This document shows positions 1-11,529 of a stretch of DNA of 64,000 nt, piece by piece (positions within the stretch are counted from its first letter, which is position 1; each line of letters begins with the position of its first letter). A program made the translations under genes and the position numbers. The stretch lies in NCBI GenBank assembly GCA_905221605.1, contig CAJNDS010000364.1:1-64000 (forward strand), written 5' to 3'. This DNA is from Symbiodinium natans. Its lineage: Eukaryota > Sar > Dinophyceae > Suessiales > Symbiodiniaceae. Under the pieces are notes generated by a model. The model had not been told where the DNA came from. It saw only the letters and a list, made by a program, of their open reading frames with translations, and made no database searches.

Positions 1-85
1 TCTGCAGATCAAAGAGGAGAAAGCCGGCATTTTGCAAATGAGAGTGACAAAGCCAAATGCCAAGATAATCCAGTCGAGGTCCGGC

Positions 86-1388
86 CTGCCACCGCTTTTG
101 CTGAGACACTTTGTAACTGTCTCCCAAGACCTTCGAGAATTCGCTGTAGATGTCCATGGGAATGCGCTTTCGATCAGCCTCTTCCAGGTTACTCATACAG
201 CCGGACATGCTGGGAACACAAACGAGGCGAATTGAAGCGAGCTTTCATGATTTACATGCTTACATGCTTGCAGGTCATTGCCTGGTCTGCTTGACGGAGA
301 AGGATGTCGCAATGCCGATAGAGCAGATCCAGATCTGCTCTGGTAAAATTCGCTGTGTAGCTGGGACTCCAATCGTATGGCAACGGCCGGCCTCGTGCAA
401 CAAGCGTAGTCCGAAAGTTGGCATGTGACCTAACGCCGAATTTCCAGCACCTGTAAGACCTGGACCAGACCCCGTTTAAGACACTAGCTGCTTTGCAGGT
501 AGCATTGGAAACCTGATTATTTGTCATCTTGGCTATGGCATGTTCAGCTTGAAGTTCGTACTAGTACTACATTAATACCGTAGCCCGGTGTGACAAGCGC
601 ACCTTCGGCGACGAACCGGCCAAGCACCTTCGTGTGCACAAAGTGTTGCCTTGCAAGTGCCAACGCGGTGCACACAGGCCTGTGATCCCAAACCTGCGAT
701 TCCCAACATAAGCAGCCCTTGGCTAGTCATCTTAAGAGCTCTTCACGGAATCAGCTGCCGGCCCATCCCTGCCTCTCATAGTAGCTCATGGGCAGGACGG
801 GAATGTGCTCCTCAATCCGACCGGCACGCACGATGGCATCGTCCAGACGGTCCGGGAAGTTGGTCACAGCAAGTACCAAGATGCCCGGCTGGCCGAATAT
901 ATTCAGAAGCACGGACAACACATCGCCTTTGTAGGATTCCTTGCCCGCCTGCAACACAGCATGACTGCAAATGACAGCCGTTCCCAACTCTGGCTTGGGA
1001 TTTGCTTGGGAATAAAAATCCGAGAAGACAAAGATCATGTGAAACGAACAAGCTGGCCAGAACAGAGCTTCGTTCATGCATTGTGGGCTCTAAGCCTCAT
1101 TCACTCCTGGAGAACACACCATGATTTCACTGCGAGAGCAAAAACCGCTCGCCTGCGATGTCCGTTTCATGGCATAAGAATCGAACTCGTCAAAGAAGAA
1201 GAGATGAAGCACGTGGGGTCGCTTCTCTGCCGAATTGGCCAGCTTGCTGAGCTTGCCCTCACACTCGCCAACGTAGCGGCTGCCCATGCTGGCAGCCACC
1301 CCCCAGAAAAGCTCAAAGCACCCTGCCCCTCTCAACAGTTCTACTTGGCGCGTTTTGCCAGTTCCAGGTGGTCCATGAAGCATTGCTC
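86..1388 (-). CDS. NSF/SEC18-like AAA+ ATPase, partial (several exons)
   Basis: AAA+ ATPases of the NSF type use ATP to disassemble SNARE complexes after membrane fusion. The exon at 1388-1153 carries Walker A (GPPGTGKT) and Walker B (LFFFDEFD). A 204-nt GC-AG intron (1152-949) joins it in frame to exon 948-773, with sensor 1 (AVTNFPD) and an arginine-finger-like AGRIEEH. Exon 649-603 (QHFVHTKVLGRF) follows after intron 772-650, which also has a GC donor. Exon 360-282 (TANFTRADLDLLYRHC) matches the NSF 'TKNFSGAEL' segment. A further open exon, 209-86, is weaker and its phase is unresolved. A linking exon between 603 and 360 is probably missing, because the phases do not match. The 5' exons, upstream of a CA-rich intron, were not found, and the gene runs off the left edge. 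The family is clear, but NSF versus another AAA protein is inferred from motif order. Confidence 0.72.
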
Positions 1389-1430
1389 CTGCCAAAGCAG
1401 CGTGCACTGACAACTACACACGATCACGCA

Positions 1431-1433
<3 letters not shown>

Positions 1434-1485
<52 letters not shown>

Positions 1486-1993
1486 ACACCCACCCACCCC
1501 CACCCCCCCCCACACCACCCCACACACACACACCCCACGCACACACACACACACACCCACCCCACCCACCCCCCCACCCACCCACCCCGCAACGTCCCTC
1601 AGCAACCGCACGCACCGCACGCACGCACGCACGCACGCCCGCACGCATGACCCAACACACACACACACACACAGGACACACACACACCCACACACACACG
1701 CGGCGCACACACACACACACACACCACACAACAACACACACAACACACACACACACACACACACACCACACACACACAACACACCCACCACAAACACACA
1801 CACACAAAACACACACACACACACGCACACACACACACACACACCACCCACACACACACACACACAGACAGACACAGACTCAGACCCAGACGCAGACACA
1901 CGGACACACAGACACACAAACACACAGAGACACAGGGATGCAGAGATACAGAGATACAGAGATACAGAGATACAGAGATACAGAGATACAGAG
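1434..1993. repeat. CA-rich microsatellite followed by AGATACAG repeat
   Basis: A long interrupted (CA)n tract with CCCACC and ACGC interruptions covers about 1434-1870. It passes into CAGACA runs and then about eight copies of the 8-mer AGATACAG at 1938-1993. It lies immediately upstream (minus strand) of the AAA ATPase exon acceptor at 1389, so it is probably intronic. The long His/Thr or Cys/Val ORFs through it are artefacts of the repeat. Confidence 0.9.
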
Positions 1994-2516
1994 ACTGAGT
2001 TCATGCTACCTCCTGAGGTCAAACGTGTTCAGCATCTGTTCATTTAATCGTACTGACTGTCAGCACAGTCATAATGACAGGCAACAGACTGTGACTGGTG
2101 CAGACGCACTTGTTAAGAGGAATTCTGTCAGACTGTGGCCCCGATCAAGGGGCGAATGGGCAACCCTGCTGCAGACAGCGCAGTCAACGAAAACTGTCTG
2201 GAGCACACTTGTGCATATCTCCACGCCAAGTCTCAAATCGCTTCACCTGAGATTTCACCTTCTATCCTGTCAATTAGAACCTTGCACTCACTCGCAATCA
2301 CTCGCAATCAGTCAGACCTAGTCATGCAGGTACGTTTACACCCCTTTCTGGGGGTGTCTTCGTTGGCCAGCGACCCCCAGGAAGAGCGCTGGCCCCCTGC
2401 TTCACATCTGGCTTTCAAAAACAGACCTTGCACAACAGCGACTGACTCCCTTGGTGACAGGGTTGGCACACACACACACACACACCGCTCGCTCTCTCTG
2501 ACTCAATCACACTCAC

Positions 2517-4062
2517 CTGCAAATAAGGGCGAAGAGAGAAAACTGTGAGCCGCCATGGCTGGACGATGCACCACTGCGCGCCTCGGATGTGTTCTCCACT
2601 CTCGGTGTACGGCACCAGCACCCTGTCGAGAAGCCTTCCTGGCAGCTTGACACGGAAACAGGTATAGCATCAGCTGATACATCGCCACAAGAAGGATGGA
2701 AAACGCAAGGCAGACAACAGCCAAGAGGCCGGTGACATCCGGGTGGCCCAGCATCTCGAGTCGTGGCCTCAAGCTGTCCAGCTGCATCTCGCTGAGAAGC
2801 GGGGTTGGAGCCTCCTGGCTCTGAATCCAGTTCCACGCATGCAATTCCTCCTGGACGCCGCAGCTGACACGCGAGTCAACTTCTTTGTCTCCGAATATTT
2901 CGTTGCCCATCTTTCTTGGATAAATCTGCTGAGCACATGGCACACAACAACAGAAGGCCCTGTCTGGCACCAACGATGATGCTGGAAATAGTTGGCACCA
3001 GGAACAATCATCCTTGCCATCGGTCACCAGCACAAATGCTTCTTTCTTGTGCAATAGTCCAAAGAAGTCGCGTAGCTTTGTGGGAAGCATGCCCTTCAAG
3101 ATCTCAGCTTCGGCGCTGCCTGGTCCAACCTCTACAAAGTCTAAGTACACACAACCGGCTTTGAAGGCCCTATCAAACTTCATTCTCAGAAAGTAGTCGG
3201 GTGGCTGACTTCCACTGGGTCGAACTGCAATTATTGCAAGACTTGTGTCACCTCTGCGGCGGACCTTCTGTAGCAGTGCCAACATTCCTAGCGTTCCGCC
3301 ACCGTAATCCTGGGCCTGCAGTTGATAGGGCTGTGTATCGGAGAAGATCTCGAACCGCCGGGGGTCAAGCTTTCCAACATAAGTGCCCTGGGTCGCCTTG
3401 CGCAACTCTTCGACACAGCTGTTCCTTTCCACTGCTTCGAAGCGAATCCGGCCATACTTGTCAACAACCGACACATGCGTTGCTAGCACTTCCTGGCATT
3501 CCAGGTCATGCTTGGCGCGCAGCTTGAAAGCCGGTTCTGTGTAGAGCCGAAAGTGCTCAAGGACCGTGCCTTCACGTTCACGGCACTGGCGGGCGCCGTT
3601 TAGGGCACCAGCTACAAGTTCTTGCATTTCGTCACGCCTGGCCCCGATGTGATCCAGGCCACTCTGGTACACCTCAACTTCAACGCTGATACCTTGCCTG
3701 GGAGTTGGATTGCACGGGGCGACCAGCAGGTACTTCCTGAACTGCTTGTCTCCGGACATCGCCAACTTCATGACAGCCTTGGGGAGGTCCGTTCCAACTG
3801 TAGGTGGTGCCCATTCGCCCTTGTTACTATCCCGTAAGTCTGGCCAGTACACGAGACAGCCATCGGCCTTGATCCATTCCAAGAACTGGTCCTGGCAAGC
3901 ATGGTTCATGCTCCGTTCAAGGTCCTCTGTAGAGGAGATGAAGTAGCCTCCCGAAGGAGGTGGCTTCGCAGGGGACGGATAGGCCCGAAGCTTGCCAAAA
4001 TCTGCAGGGCCTGGCGTTGCCCGGAAAAGGCAAATTGCGTCGACATGCACTGGGGAAGCCAT
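2517..4062 (-). CDS. unrecognised protein, large coding block
   Basis: I do not recognise this protein. On the minus strand an open frame runs from an ATG at 4062 (MASPVHVDAICLF) for about 440 codons with balanced, non-repetitive composition. An AG acceptor (ATTGCAG, about 4073) sits just upstream of the ATG and could be an internal or a spliced-leader acceptor. The region around 2760-2660 reads as a hydrophobic stretch (LLAVVCLAFSILLVAMYQLM). It can be read as a membrane segment or as a pyrimidine-rich intron ending at TGTCAAG. After that intron a second frame (LPGRLLDRVLVPYTESG and onward) continues to a canonical donor, CAG|GTGAGT, at 2517. Cys-rich strings (FCCCVPCAQQ) occur near the C-terminus. 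It may be a separate gene or the 3' part of the 5.2-9.7 kb gene. Confidence 0.5.
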
Positions 4063-4129
4063 GGGCGGATCACCTGCAATCCTGTTTGGAAAACTACTGT
4101 GGTGTCTTGGGCACACGGGCATGAAAGGA

Positions 4130-5240
4130 AAACGCTCCTGCGCATGATTGTTTGCACCCGTCCCTCAGCCCCAACCCTGTCGGGTTTGCTCCAATTTCTC
4201 CGCTAGAGTGGTCACCAGCCTCTCGGATAAAGCCACTCACTTCCGCCAGCCTGTGCAGAAGGGGAAAGATGCGAGATTGTTTTCTGATATTTGTAAGTTG
4301 GGAGCGGTAGAGATAGTTTCAATTGTGTACATACTAGAACACAAACCGGCAAGGACTCCCGACTAGAGGGTTTGTAGACTCATGATGGGCACTTGGACAA
4401 GGTGCATGGATCGTGAATCACCATGGGACTCTACCAGTAGGCCGAAGGCCTCAAAAGGGGCAGCTCAGGCTTTGGAGCTTGAGGGTAAGCGACATCATCT
4501 GGAAACTCCCACGTGATCCCCCGTTTTCGGGCGCCCCTCCCTTGTGCATAACGACGATTTCGTTCGTCCCGGAATATGAATGAACACTATACCACCATGT
4601 ACTTTGCAACGCTTTCGTAGGCTCGACACGCAAAACCACACCACCTGCAACTGCAAAGGCACGGAACCAGACCAGGCCTGTTCCTGCAGTTCATGCAACG
4701 TCGGCTCATCTTGCGCGGCACCTTATGGCGAAGACAGAAGCCAATATGGGTACTCCAAGGTTCAGGTACAAAACCGCAGGGCTATAGGGTTGAGAGCAAG
4801 TTTGAGGGCTTTTGGATTGGGTTGACCCGAATGTGAGGTGCGGGCTTGCAAGGTTAGGGCTTAGCTTCGGACTTGTACGGTATAGGACGAATTTGAGGTC
4901 TGTGAGTCTTCAGGGTCTCCGGCATGGAATCAATCAGCTGTCTGTATAGACTTGTTGATGTTGAATAGCGTTTCACACGCCATACCCGGTATACACATCC
5001 TCTGATATCCATTGTAAGGCCCTTGCAAGGTGGGCGCGACAAGGCCAAACTTGCGCCCAAAGGGAGGGACGAAAGCTCTGGAAGGCGGGGGGCCTAAAGG
5101 ATGCCCAGACCTGCCGCAGCAACGCCGACCGACGCAAAACGACCTCAAAGCGTGCGGAAAGCCTTCGTACTTCTCGAGGTCTCCGGGCCGCCGAAGGCTC
5201 GATCAGCTTTATCCCTCTGTTCCCCGAAACTACATCGCAA
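4130..5240. other. gap without convincing gene
   Basis: Between the coding block ending at 4062 and the exon at 5248-5369 no frame has convincing protein character or domain similarity. The stretch 4780-4870 contains degenerate GGGTTTAG-like words (gggctatagggttgag), possibly decayed telomeric repeat. Otherwise nothing was seen. Confidence 0.5.
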
Positions 5241-5247
5241 ACAATAC

Positions 5248-5369
5248 CTCTTTCAACACTGCAACCCTCTCAGAAAGGCCCTGCTTGCTAGACCTCCTTA
5301 GTGACACATCGCTTGCAAGAAGAGCCTTTATGAGCTCCACGCCATGGCGAATGGAATATAATTTGCTTT
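5248..5369 (-). CDS. isolated exon, unknown protein
   Basis: A minus-strand exon is bounded by a clean acceptor (TTGCATTTCAG at 5370) and a GT donor (GAAAGAG|GTATTG). It encodes KLYSIRHGVELIKALLAS and LSERVAVLKE, an amphipathic helix-like segment. It lies between the zinc-finger coding block (ending about 5652) and the 4062 block, all on the same strand, so it may link them into one transcript. No family is recognised. Confidence 0.4.
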
Positions 5370-5651
5370 CTGAAATGCAAGGGGCCCAGGCCCAGTTGTG
5401 GCTCATGACGCTGGTCGATGCTGCATGTGAGGAGGGCCCCAACGCTCAAGGAGGGGCAAGTAGATGATTGACAAACTAGCGCCAACCCGATTTGGGGAAT
5501 GAGCCATGAGACCTCTACATGGTACCGGTTCGGCGGGCTCCAAAACCCTATCTCTGAGGGCACTGCTAGCAGCAGACGATGGAAAGAGCTGGTCTCAGTC
5601 AGCGGCTCATCTCCCGCACGCCAGAATTAGCAGGAGACTTGCCTGCACACC

Positions 5652-8600
5652 TCATTCTGTAGAATGCCCTGCAAGAGATTCGATCCATGTTCTGTAAGCA
5701 GCACCAGATGCATAAAACCCTTCTTCCTCGGAAATACGAGCTTGCTGCAAGTATGCTGCCAGCAGTTCTGCCGGTGCAGGGCTGATGCTCCCCACGGCTT
5801 GAGATGCCTTCCTCCAGCTGTTAGCACAGTAGTGCGACAGCTCCTCCCATCCTGCATCCGGCCCGCGAGTGAGCAAAAGATGCAGCGCACGTTGCTGTGG
5901 AGTGACCTGGCCGCGTCGCGAAACCGCCCGAGTCAAATTGTTGAGATGCAGAGCGGCACCGGCACAAAGAGCACAGCAGGCCCAAAATTCAGAAATCACA
6001 AGCGGATGGCAGTTGTAGTGGGCTAGAAGCTCGCACAAGCCCTGGAGAAGGTTCAGCTTCTCATCGAGTTCCAGAGGCTGCCAAATAAGATGACCACTTA
6101 CAAGAAAGCGCGCAAGTTTCCAGAAATCGCGCACCGTGGGCGACATCGTGCTCTCTTCTAGCTGCTTCCAGTATCGACCGAGTTCTGTCAGGTTGCGGCA
6201 TGATGTGCAGGCTTTTATCTGAGCCCAAGCCTCCCAAGCCCTCATCTCAGTCGAGGCATCAGAGAACAACAAGAACAACAATCTGGGCAGCAAAGAGCGG
6301 ACTGTTGCCTCGTATACCGGATCGTCCACTGCTCCCATTTGCAAATGGCGCACGCGCGCAAGTCCTATGGAAACCCCAATGTCCACGGCATAAGGCTGGA
6401 GAGTTATTGCTAGCGGTCTGGCAGGGGGTAGCACAGCTTGAACAAGGTAGGCCTCTGAACGCAAGATCTTGTTCGTTGCTGCCCGTTCCCGACCCCTCCT
6501 TTGTTTCGAAGGCATCTGCTTTTGCGAGCAATTGTGACACCACTTACACGGGTCACGACAACAAGTACCTGAAGAGAAAAATCCGCAAGGGATTAGTGGC
6601 TTGCCCTGACGCCAACAGCCGCACTCCCAGGATCCCGGGTTGACTTCAAAGGGCCTGAACCGGTTGCTGCTCACCATCAGGAATAATAATGCACTGTCAG
6701 CGCAGCTTTGAGCTCTGCTAGCTCTGCAATCCCAGCCGTGAGTATTATTGAAGAAAGGTTGCGAAACGCAAACTGCATCTTGCTGCGTTTGCAAGCAGCT
6801 CCGCCAGTGTTCGAAGATTACTAGGCCAAGCTGCAAACTGCACAAGGGCTCTCTCGTTTGTAACAGAGCTTTCGCAGCTTCTGTTGCGAAGATATGCCTG
6901 TTCTGATCGTCGACTGAGCAGTTATTCAGGGCACTTTGAGAGTCGCCATACCATTCACGCCAACTGACTGGCGGGCGTATATTGGTCCAAAACGACGGGC
7001 CCAACAGAACGATCTTGCCTCGCACGTCTTTGATTTGCATGCCGGCTTCTGCCCATGCATATCTACGGTGTTCGCACACAACCTTTCCGCATTCATCCCC
7101 ATCCTTGTCTGGGCATGGCCGACGACAATACCGTTGCGGTACGAGGCCATCCATCCTACCCGGCTCCACATCAAGCAGAAGCAGAACACACTCAGCTGGA
7201 TGGTCAGCAAGGAATGTGAGGAGGCTCTCCCACAAAAACAGCTCTTGCAGCTTGCACTTGACCGGCCCCAGCTTGAAAGCTCGAATCCCCGAGTTCAGCA
7301 GGTCAATGGGATTAGGAAATTCCAGGAACAGCGGAAGGCCCAACTCTGCAAGTCGCACGTGGCCTTCCACTTGTTCCATCCAGCCAGACATCTGCCTCCT
7401 TCTTAGAATTCGAAACACGACCTGTTCAGAGCCACGTGCACAGATCACCTGGAACAGCAAGCATTCTTTCTTCCTTAGTTGGTATCAAGATGCAAAAAGC
7501 AATCAACCAAAGTGTCTGAGAATTATCCTGAAAACAACTACCCAACAACCTTCCGATCAGCAACAGAGCGCGCAGCGAAACAGCTGATAACCTCCTGCTC
7601 GCCGAGTTGGAAGTCCTCAGAGCCGATGCAAAGTTGCAACCCACTTTGTAGCTCAGCGTGGATCATAAAGACAGCATGATCAGGAACCATCACCTTTCGC
7701 ACAACCATTGATTGTCCCGCCAACAAGGCCCCTATCCCAGCAGTCCCCTGATCTCCGTCTGCATGCCAGATGACAGCCACTCCTTGCATATTGATCTCGC
7801 TGTCATTCATTATCTTGAACTCCACCCGAGTATCGTTCCTGACAAGCACGTCCATTTGCAAGAGAGGTCTTTCCTCCGTGGCAATAACAACTCCGGAATC
7901 TGTAGCTGATAGCCTCTGCTCCTCTGCAAAGTGGTTTCCTTTGGCATCACAGAGGCAAGCATTGCTGTAGCCGAAATGTTGTCGGACAGCCTCAAAAAGT
8001 GGGGCAAGAGCCACCGCATTATCTTCGCTTACATGCAGCACCTTGCGAAAAGTGTCTCCATCGGGGTTGCAGCACTTGCACTCCATGTCCATCGGCTCAC
8101 CCAGCACCACTTGTATACCAGTCCAGTATCTCGTGTCTTCAATGAGCAGACGCTGCTTTTCTTCCAAGTTGGTTTCCTTAAAAGGCAGCGACACTTTCCT
8201 GCAGCGGAAACGCTGCCGAACAGCTTCAAAAAGTGAGGCAAGTGTCACTTTGTCGTCCTCATCTACGGGCAGCGTCGTGCAGAATATTGCTGCGCTAGGC
8301 CGGGACAACTCAAACTCTGCTTCGTTCTGGGCAAGCAACTGCAACTCCTTTTTCATGACCCGTCTGTACTCTTCAGTGTCCTTCATTTTTCGTTTACCTT
8401 CTTGCCAAACATACATGTCGCTCAGTGTCGTGTAAATCCTGATGCGCACATCCAGCGAGCTCATCCATGCGCCTGTGAGCTCCACGCTGCCACCGGCCCA
8501 AAGCTTGTCGACGGCGGATGTATCTTTGATCTCGCCACGGTTGCTTCTTCTTTCCACATGCACTTTTGCGCATGGCACAACGATTTTGTAGCTCTTGCAA

Positions 8601-9676
8601 TCAGTGGACCAACTCTCTCTCAAATGTCTCTCTTCCGGCACCTGAACTCTGACTGACTCCTCCTTCTTGCATTGGTACTCAAAACACAGCTTCTGATACC
8701 AAATTCCGTCACAAGCCATCCGCTGCGCACGCTCGAAAATAACAATGCGTTCTCCCTCATTCTCTCTCTGGAGGCAGTCTTCGAAGTGTGCTTCAGCATC
8801 CTCTAGCCGCAGCACAAGCTGGTTTGCTTCAATCCTCCTCTCTCCAAGCGGCTTGCTGACATTCTTCCTCAGAGCGCTTGCTCGGTCCAGCAAGGACTGC
8901 ATACGAGTATAAGAAAAAACTCTGGAGCTTGGGCGCTCTTCACAGAGAGGGTGGAATCCAGTCGTCCTGTCTTCAGTGTCAAAGTACTCGTTAAACCGCG
9001 CGCGCATGGTCTTGGCCGCAGACTCCTGTTCGGGAAAGGCTCGATCCCAGGCTTCCCTCACGATTTCCCGAGCGGAGGCCCCAAGCTGCTCCGCGGCGAA
9101 GGCGCAGGCATAGCTGACGTACGCTAGACGCACCTGCGGGTCTTCCGGGAAAGGCAGGGACCACACATGCCAAAACCTAGGCTTCCAGAACAGTCTCAAA
9201 ATTGTCCTGCAATACTGATCCTTCATGTGGCCCTCAAGTCTTCCACAACGAAGCCTGATCTGCTCGAAAGCTTCTCGAAAGCTCGCTGTCGCGAAAACCT
9301 CCTCATCTGTCATGAGCTCCCACCCCACTCTCACTCTCACCGCAGGGCAGATATCAGACACCTCACTCAAGCATCCATATGCTTCTCTGCCGTGCTCGGG
9401 CAGACGCAAATGCGCTTTGTGCCCATCAACCTCTAGAACTGCAAGAGTTGCGGAGGCTTTTGCAGAAACGTACGCCCAATTCAAACACTTCTCCAGCACA
9501 ATAAGCTGAATGGGATGTGAGTTTATCCTCACAACCACCTCGTGTTCGGAGCCGGTCTCCGAAAACGCAGTATAGTTTTCATTATCCAACTGAACCTGGA
9601 TGGGCTGCTGCCTGTCGCGTGCAGCCAGAAGCGCTTCCATTGTCTGTCTCGGTAGGAGATAGTCAAGGAACGTCAT
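5652..9676 (-). CDS. multidomain protein: tandem internal repeat, PI-PLC X-like, CCCH zinc finger
   Basis: Two long minus-strand exons join exactly in frame across a 101-nt GT-AG intron (7549-7449): SVADRK|VICARG. The ATG at 9676 lies 15 nt after a TTACAG acceptor, compatible with spliced-leader addition. Exon 1 (about 709 aa) has two related units near residues 471-535 and 552-612, sharing LFEAVRQ(R/H)F and EEQRL. The start of exon 2 resembles the X domain of bacterial-type phosphatidylinositol phospholipase C: LLNSGIRAFKL, LLTFLADHPAECVLLLL and DVRGKIVLL. The catalytic His motifs (GTHDS, HG) are absent, so it is probably inactive, or an exon is missing. At 6590-6537 a CCCH-type zinc finger (CGFFSSGTCCRDPCKWCH), then RRGRER, resembles fingers common in dinoflagellate proteins. 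The stop at 5652 may be read-through into an intron. The PLC call is moderate, the finger stronger. Confidence 0.6.
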
Positions 9677-9699
9677 TGCTGCGGAGCCTGTAAGGTTGA

Positions 9700-10830
9700 C
9701 GTCGAAATGTTCAATCCACTAATTTCCAACACGCAGCATGCAAACAACAGACTACCCAGGGTACTGTCGAGGCTGTGCCAGTAGGGAGCCGTAAACCTGT
9801 TGTCTAGCAAAGGACTGCCCTGGTCGCCCACCAACTGCGAGCCAACCGAAGGCCTGCATCTATCCTCATATGATCGGACTGCTCTCAGGGGGGTTCCGCA
9901 ACGAATCATTACGTGAAGATCCAAAACATCAAGCAGGCAGGTCAAGCAGGGCTGGGCCCCTGTGGACCCTGGTCCCTGGTCCCTGACTTCCCTGACCCCC
10001 CACCCCCGACCTTTCTGGCTCCCTGAACATCCTAACCCTCCAAGCCCAAAGCCACGCGTCTGCCGAATCCTATGGATATGTGGGCGCCCGGGATCTGGAA
10101 GCCGATTTGGCCGGTCCCGCCCCCCGCCCCCAACCCCCCCCCCCCCCCCCCCCACCCCCCCCAACCCCCACCCTCCCCCCACACCGACCCCCCAAACTTC
10201 GCCGATGCGGGGCCATGGCCCCTTGTCAGGGTTGAGGGTTTCGGGTTTCCATGCGAGGATGCCTATCTGGGCGCCTGCAGATGTCAAAGGGATCGGTGAC
10301 TGTGGGTGAGTCACCACAAACAGCGAAGCGAATGAGGAGCGATAAGAAAACCCCAAAAAGACGGGCTTACTCAGTACCATTGGTTCCGGCAATTTTCTCC
10401 ATGCCTCTCCTGAGATTGCAACAGGATCCAGGCTTTTCTGGAAGCGGGCCGTCCCACCACTGCAGCATCAAGCGGATTCAGGATTGTTGGCAGCAGCTTC
10501 AAGTTTCCTAGGAGCTGCGGGTGTCTACTGCTCCTGAGTGACCATACTGGTCAACACAGAGGCCACAGCACAAAACAACTGCAAATTCTCTACTGTATTT
10601 CTCACCGCTGCAACGTCAAATTATCCGCTGCTCCTGCGCTGCTGCGTCGCAGGACTCCTGCTTCTGTTATTTCAGAAGAAGGAGGAAAGGTATGCCAGTC
10701 CACTCGAAAGGATCTTCGCAGCTGAGTATGTAGATGAAATTGCCTTCTACAGTAGCCCGCAGTGGACTGGGTTTCCACAAAAATGCTTTAAAGGTAGAGG
10801 CAGGAGGCTGCAGAGGCTCAGTATTCTACA
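9700..10830. other. non-coding stretch with poly-C tract
   Basis: No convincing exon was seen. At about 10117-10190 there is a C-rich low-complexity run (CCCC with A/T interruptions, including about 17 consecutive C). It produces Pro-rich and Gly-rich ORFs on the two strands that I do not accept as genes. Confidence 0.55.
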
Positions 10831-10832
10831 GA

Positions 10833-11395
10833 TCACGGAGGTCCGTGTTGAGATTTTCTCAAAGCCTCATCTGTCATATAGGTAATCTGCAGATGCTGCC
10901 CTGCTATATTCTGAGCCACTGCACACCTTCTACGACAGGCCCGGCATGCGTACACCTTGCTTGGGTCAATTTGACAGATCCATGGCTTGAAGCTCCGTTG
11001 GCACTTGATGGACTTGCAGCGCTTCAGCCTGCCACAGGTACCATGTCCACAGCCGTAGCCGCAGTCAAAAAAGGCAGGCTCCAAGAAAAACCCTGATTTC
11101 TTAGCCGTGCATCAAGTTCTTGCGTACATCCAAAAAAATCCGGCAAACTCGAGAAACAGAGTGGGACTAGCGGCATCAACAAAACTGCAAATCGATAGAT
11201 TCTCTCTTCTATACTACCTGCCAGAAGCTTATCTCCAAGCCAGAAGCGCTCCTGCTAACTCAACGACTCCGCACAACAACTTGCTATGGTTTAAGCAATG
11301 CTTTCACAACCTGAAGGGCATGTCTGGCCTCCTGCATCTGCACATCACTGTCATTCATGTGCCCCAAGCCCTGCAGTCGCTCCGCACACATCAGC
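10833..11395 (-). CDS. Cys-rich protein, terminal exons
   Basis: Two minus-strand exons with strong protein character. One, about 11395-11311, encodes ERLQGLGHMNDSDVQMQEAR and ends at a donor CAG|GTTGTG. The last exon runs from a GGCAG acceptor at 11029 (or further upstream, where DCGYGCGHGTCGRL is also open) to a TGA at 10833. It encodes LKRCKSIKCQRSFKPWIC, then DPSKVYACRACRRRC and AGQHLQITYMTDEALR. The regularly spaced Cys (C-x4-C, C-x2-C-x3-C) suggest a metal-binding module of unknown type. The upstream part of the same gene may be the exon at 15361-15223, which would make the repeat array between them intronic. Function unknown. Confidence 0.5.
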
Positions 11396-11529
11396 AAGGT
11401 TGTTGAACGTGTGCCAGTCACTCTGCATCTGATACTGGTGCGTACCATCAGAGGTTCTCAGTCAGCGCAATTGCGGTTGCTTACCCTGGCCACCGTACTG
11501 GCGCCACAAAGCATGGCCATGCAGTCATG

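Noticed and set aside
1368-2321. 317-aa plus-strand ORF and 202-aa minus ORF
   Set aside because: They follow the CA microsatellite (His/Thr or Cys/Val only) and have no non-repeat coding content.
2660-2760. Transmembrane helix in the 4062 frame
   Set aside because: Kept only as an alternative: the same bases read well as a pyrimidine-rich intron ending in AG, followed by a better frame.
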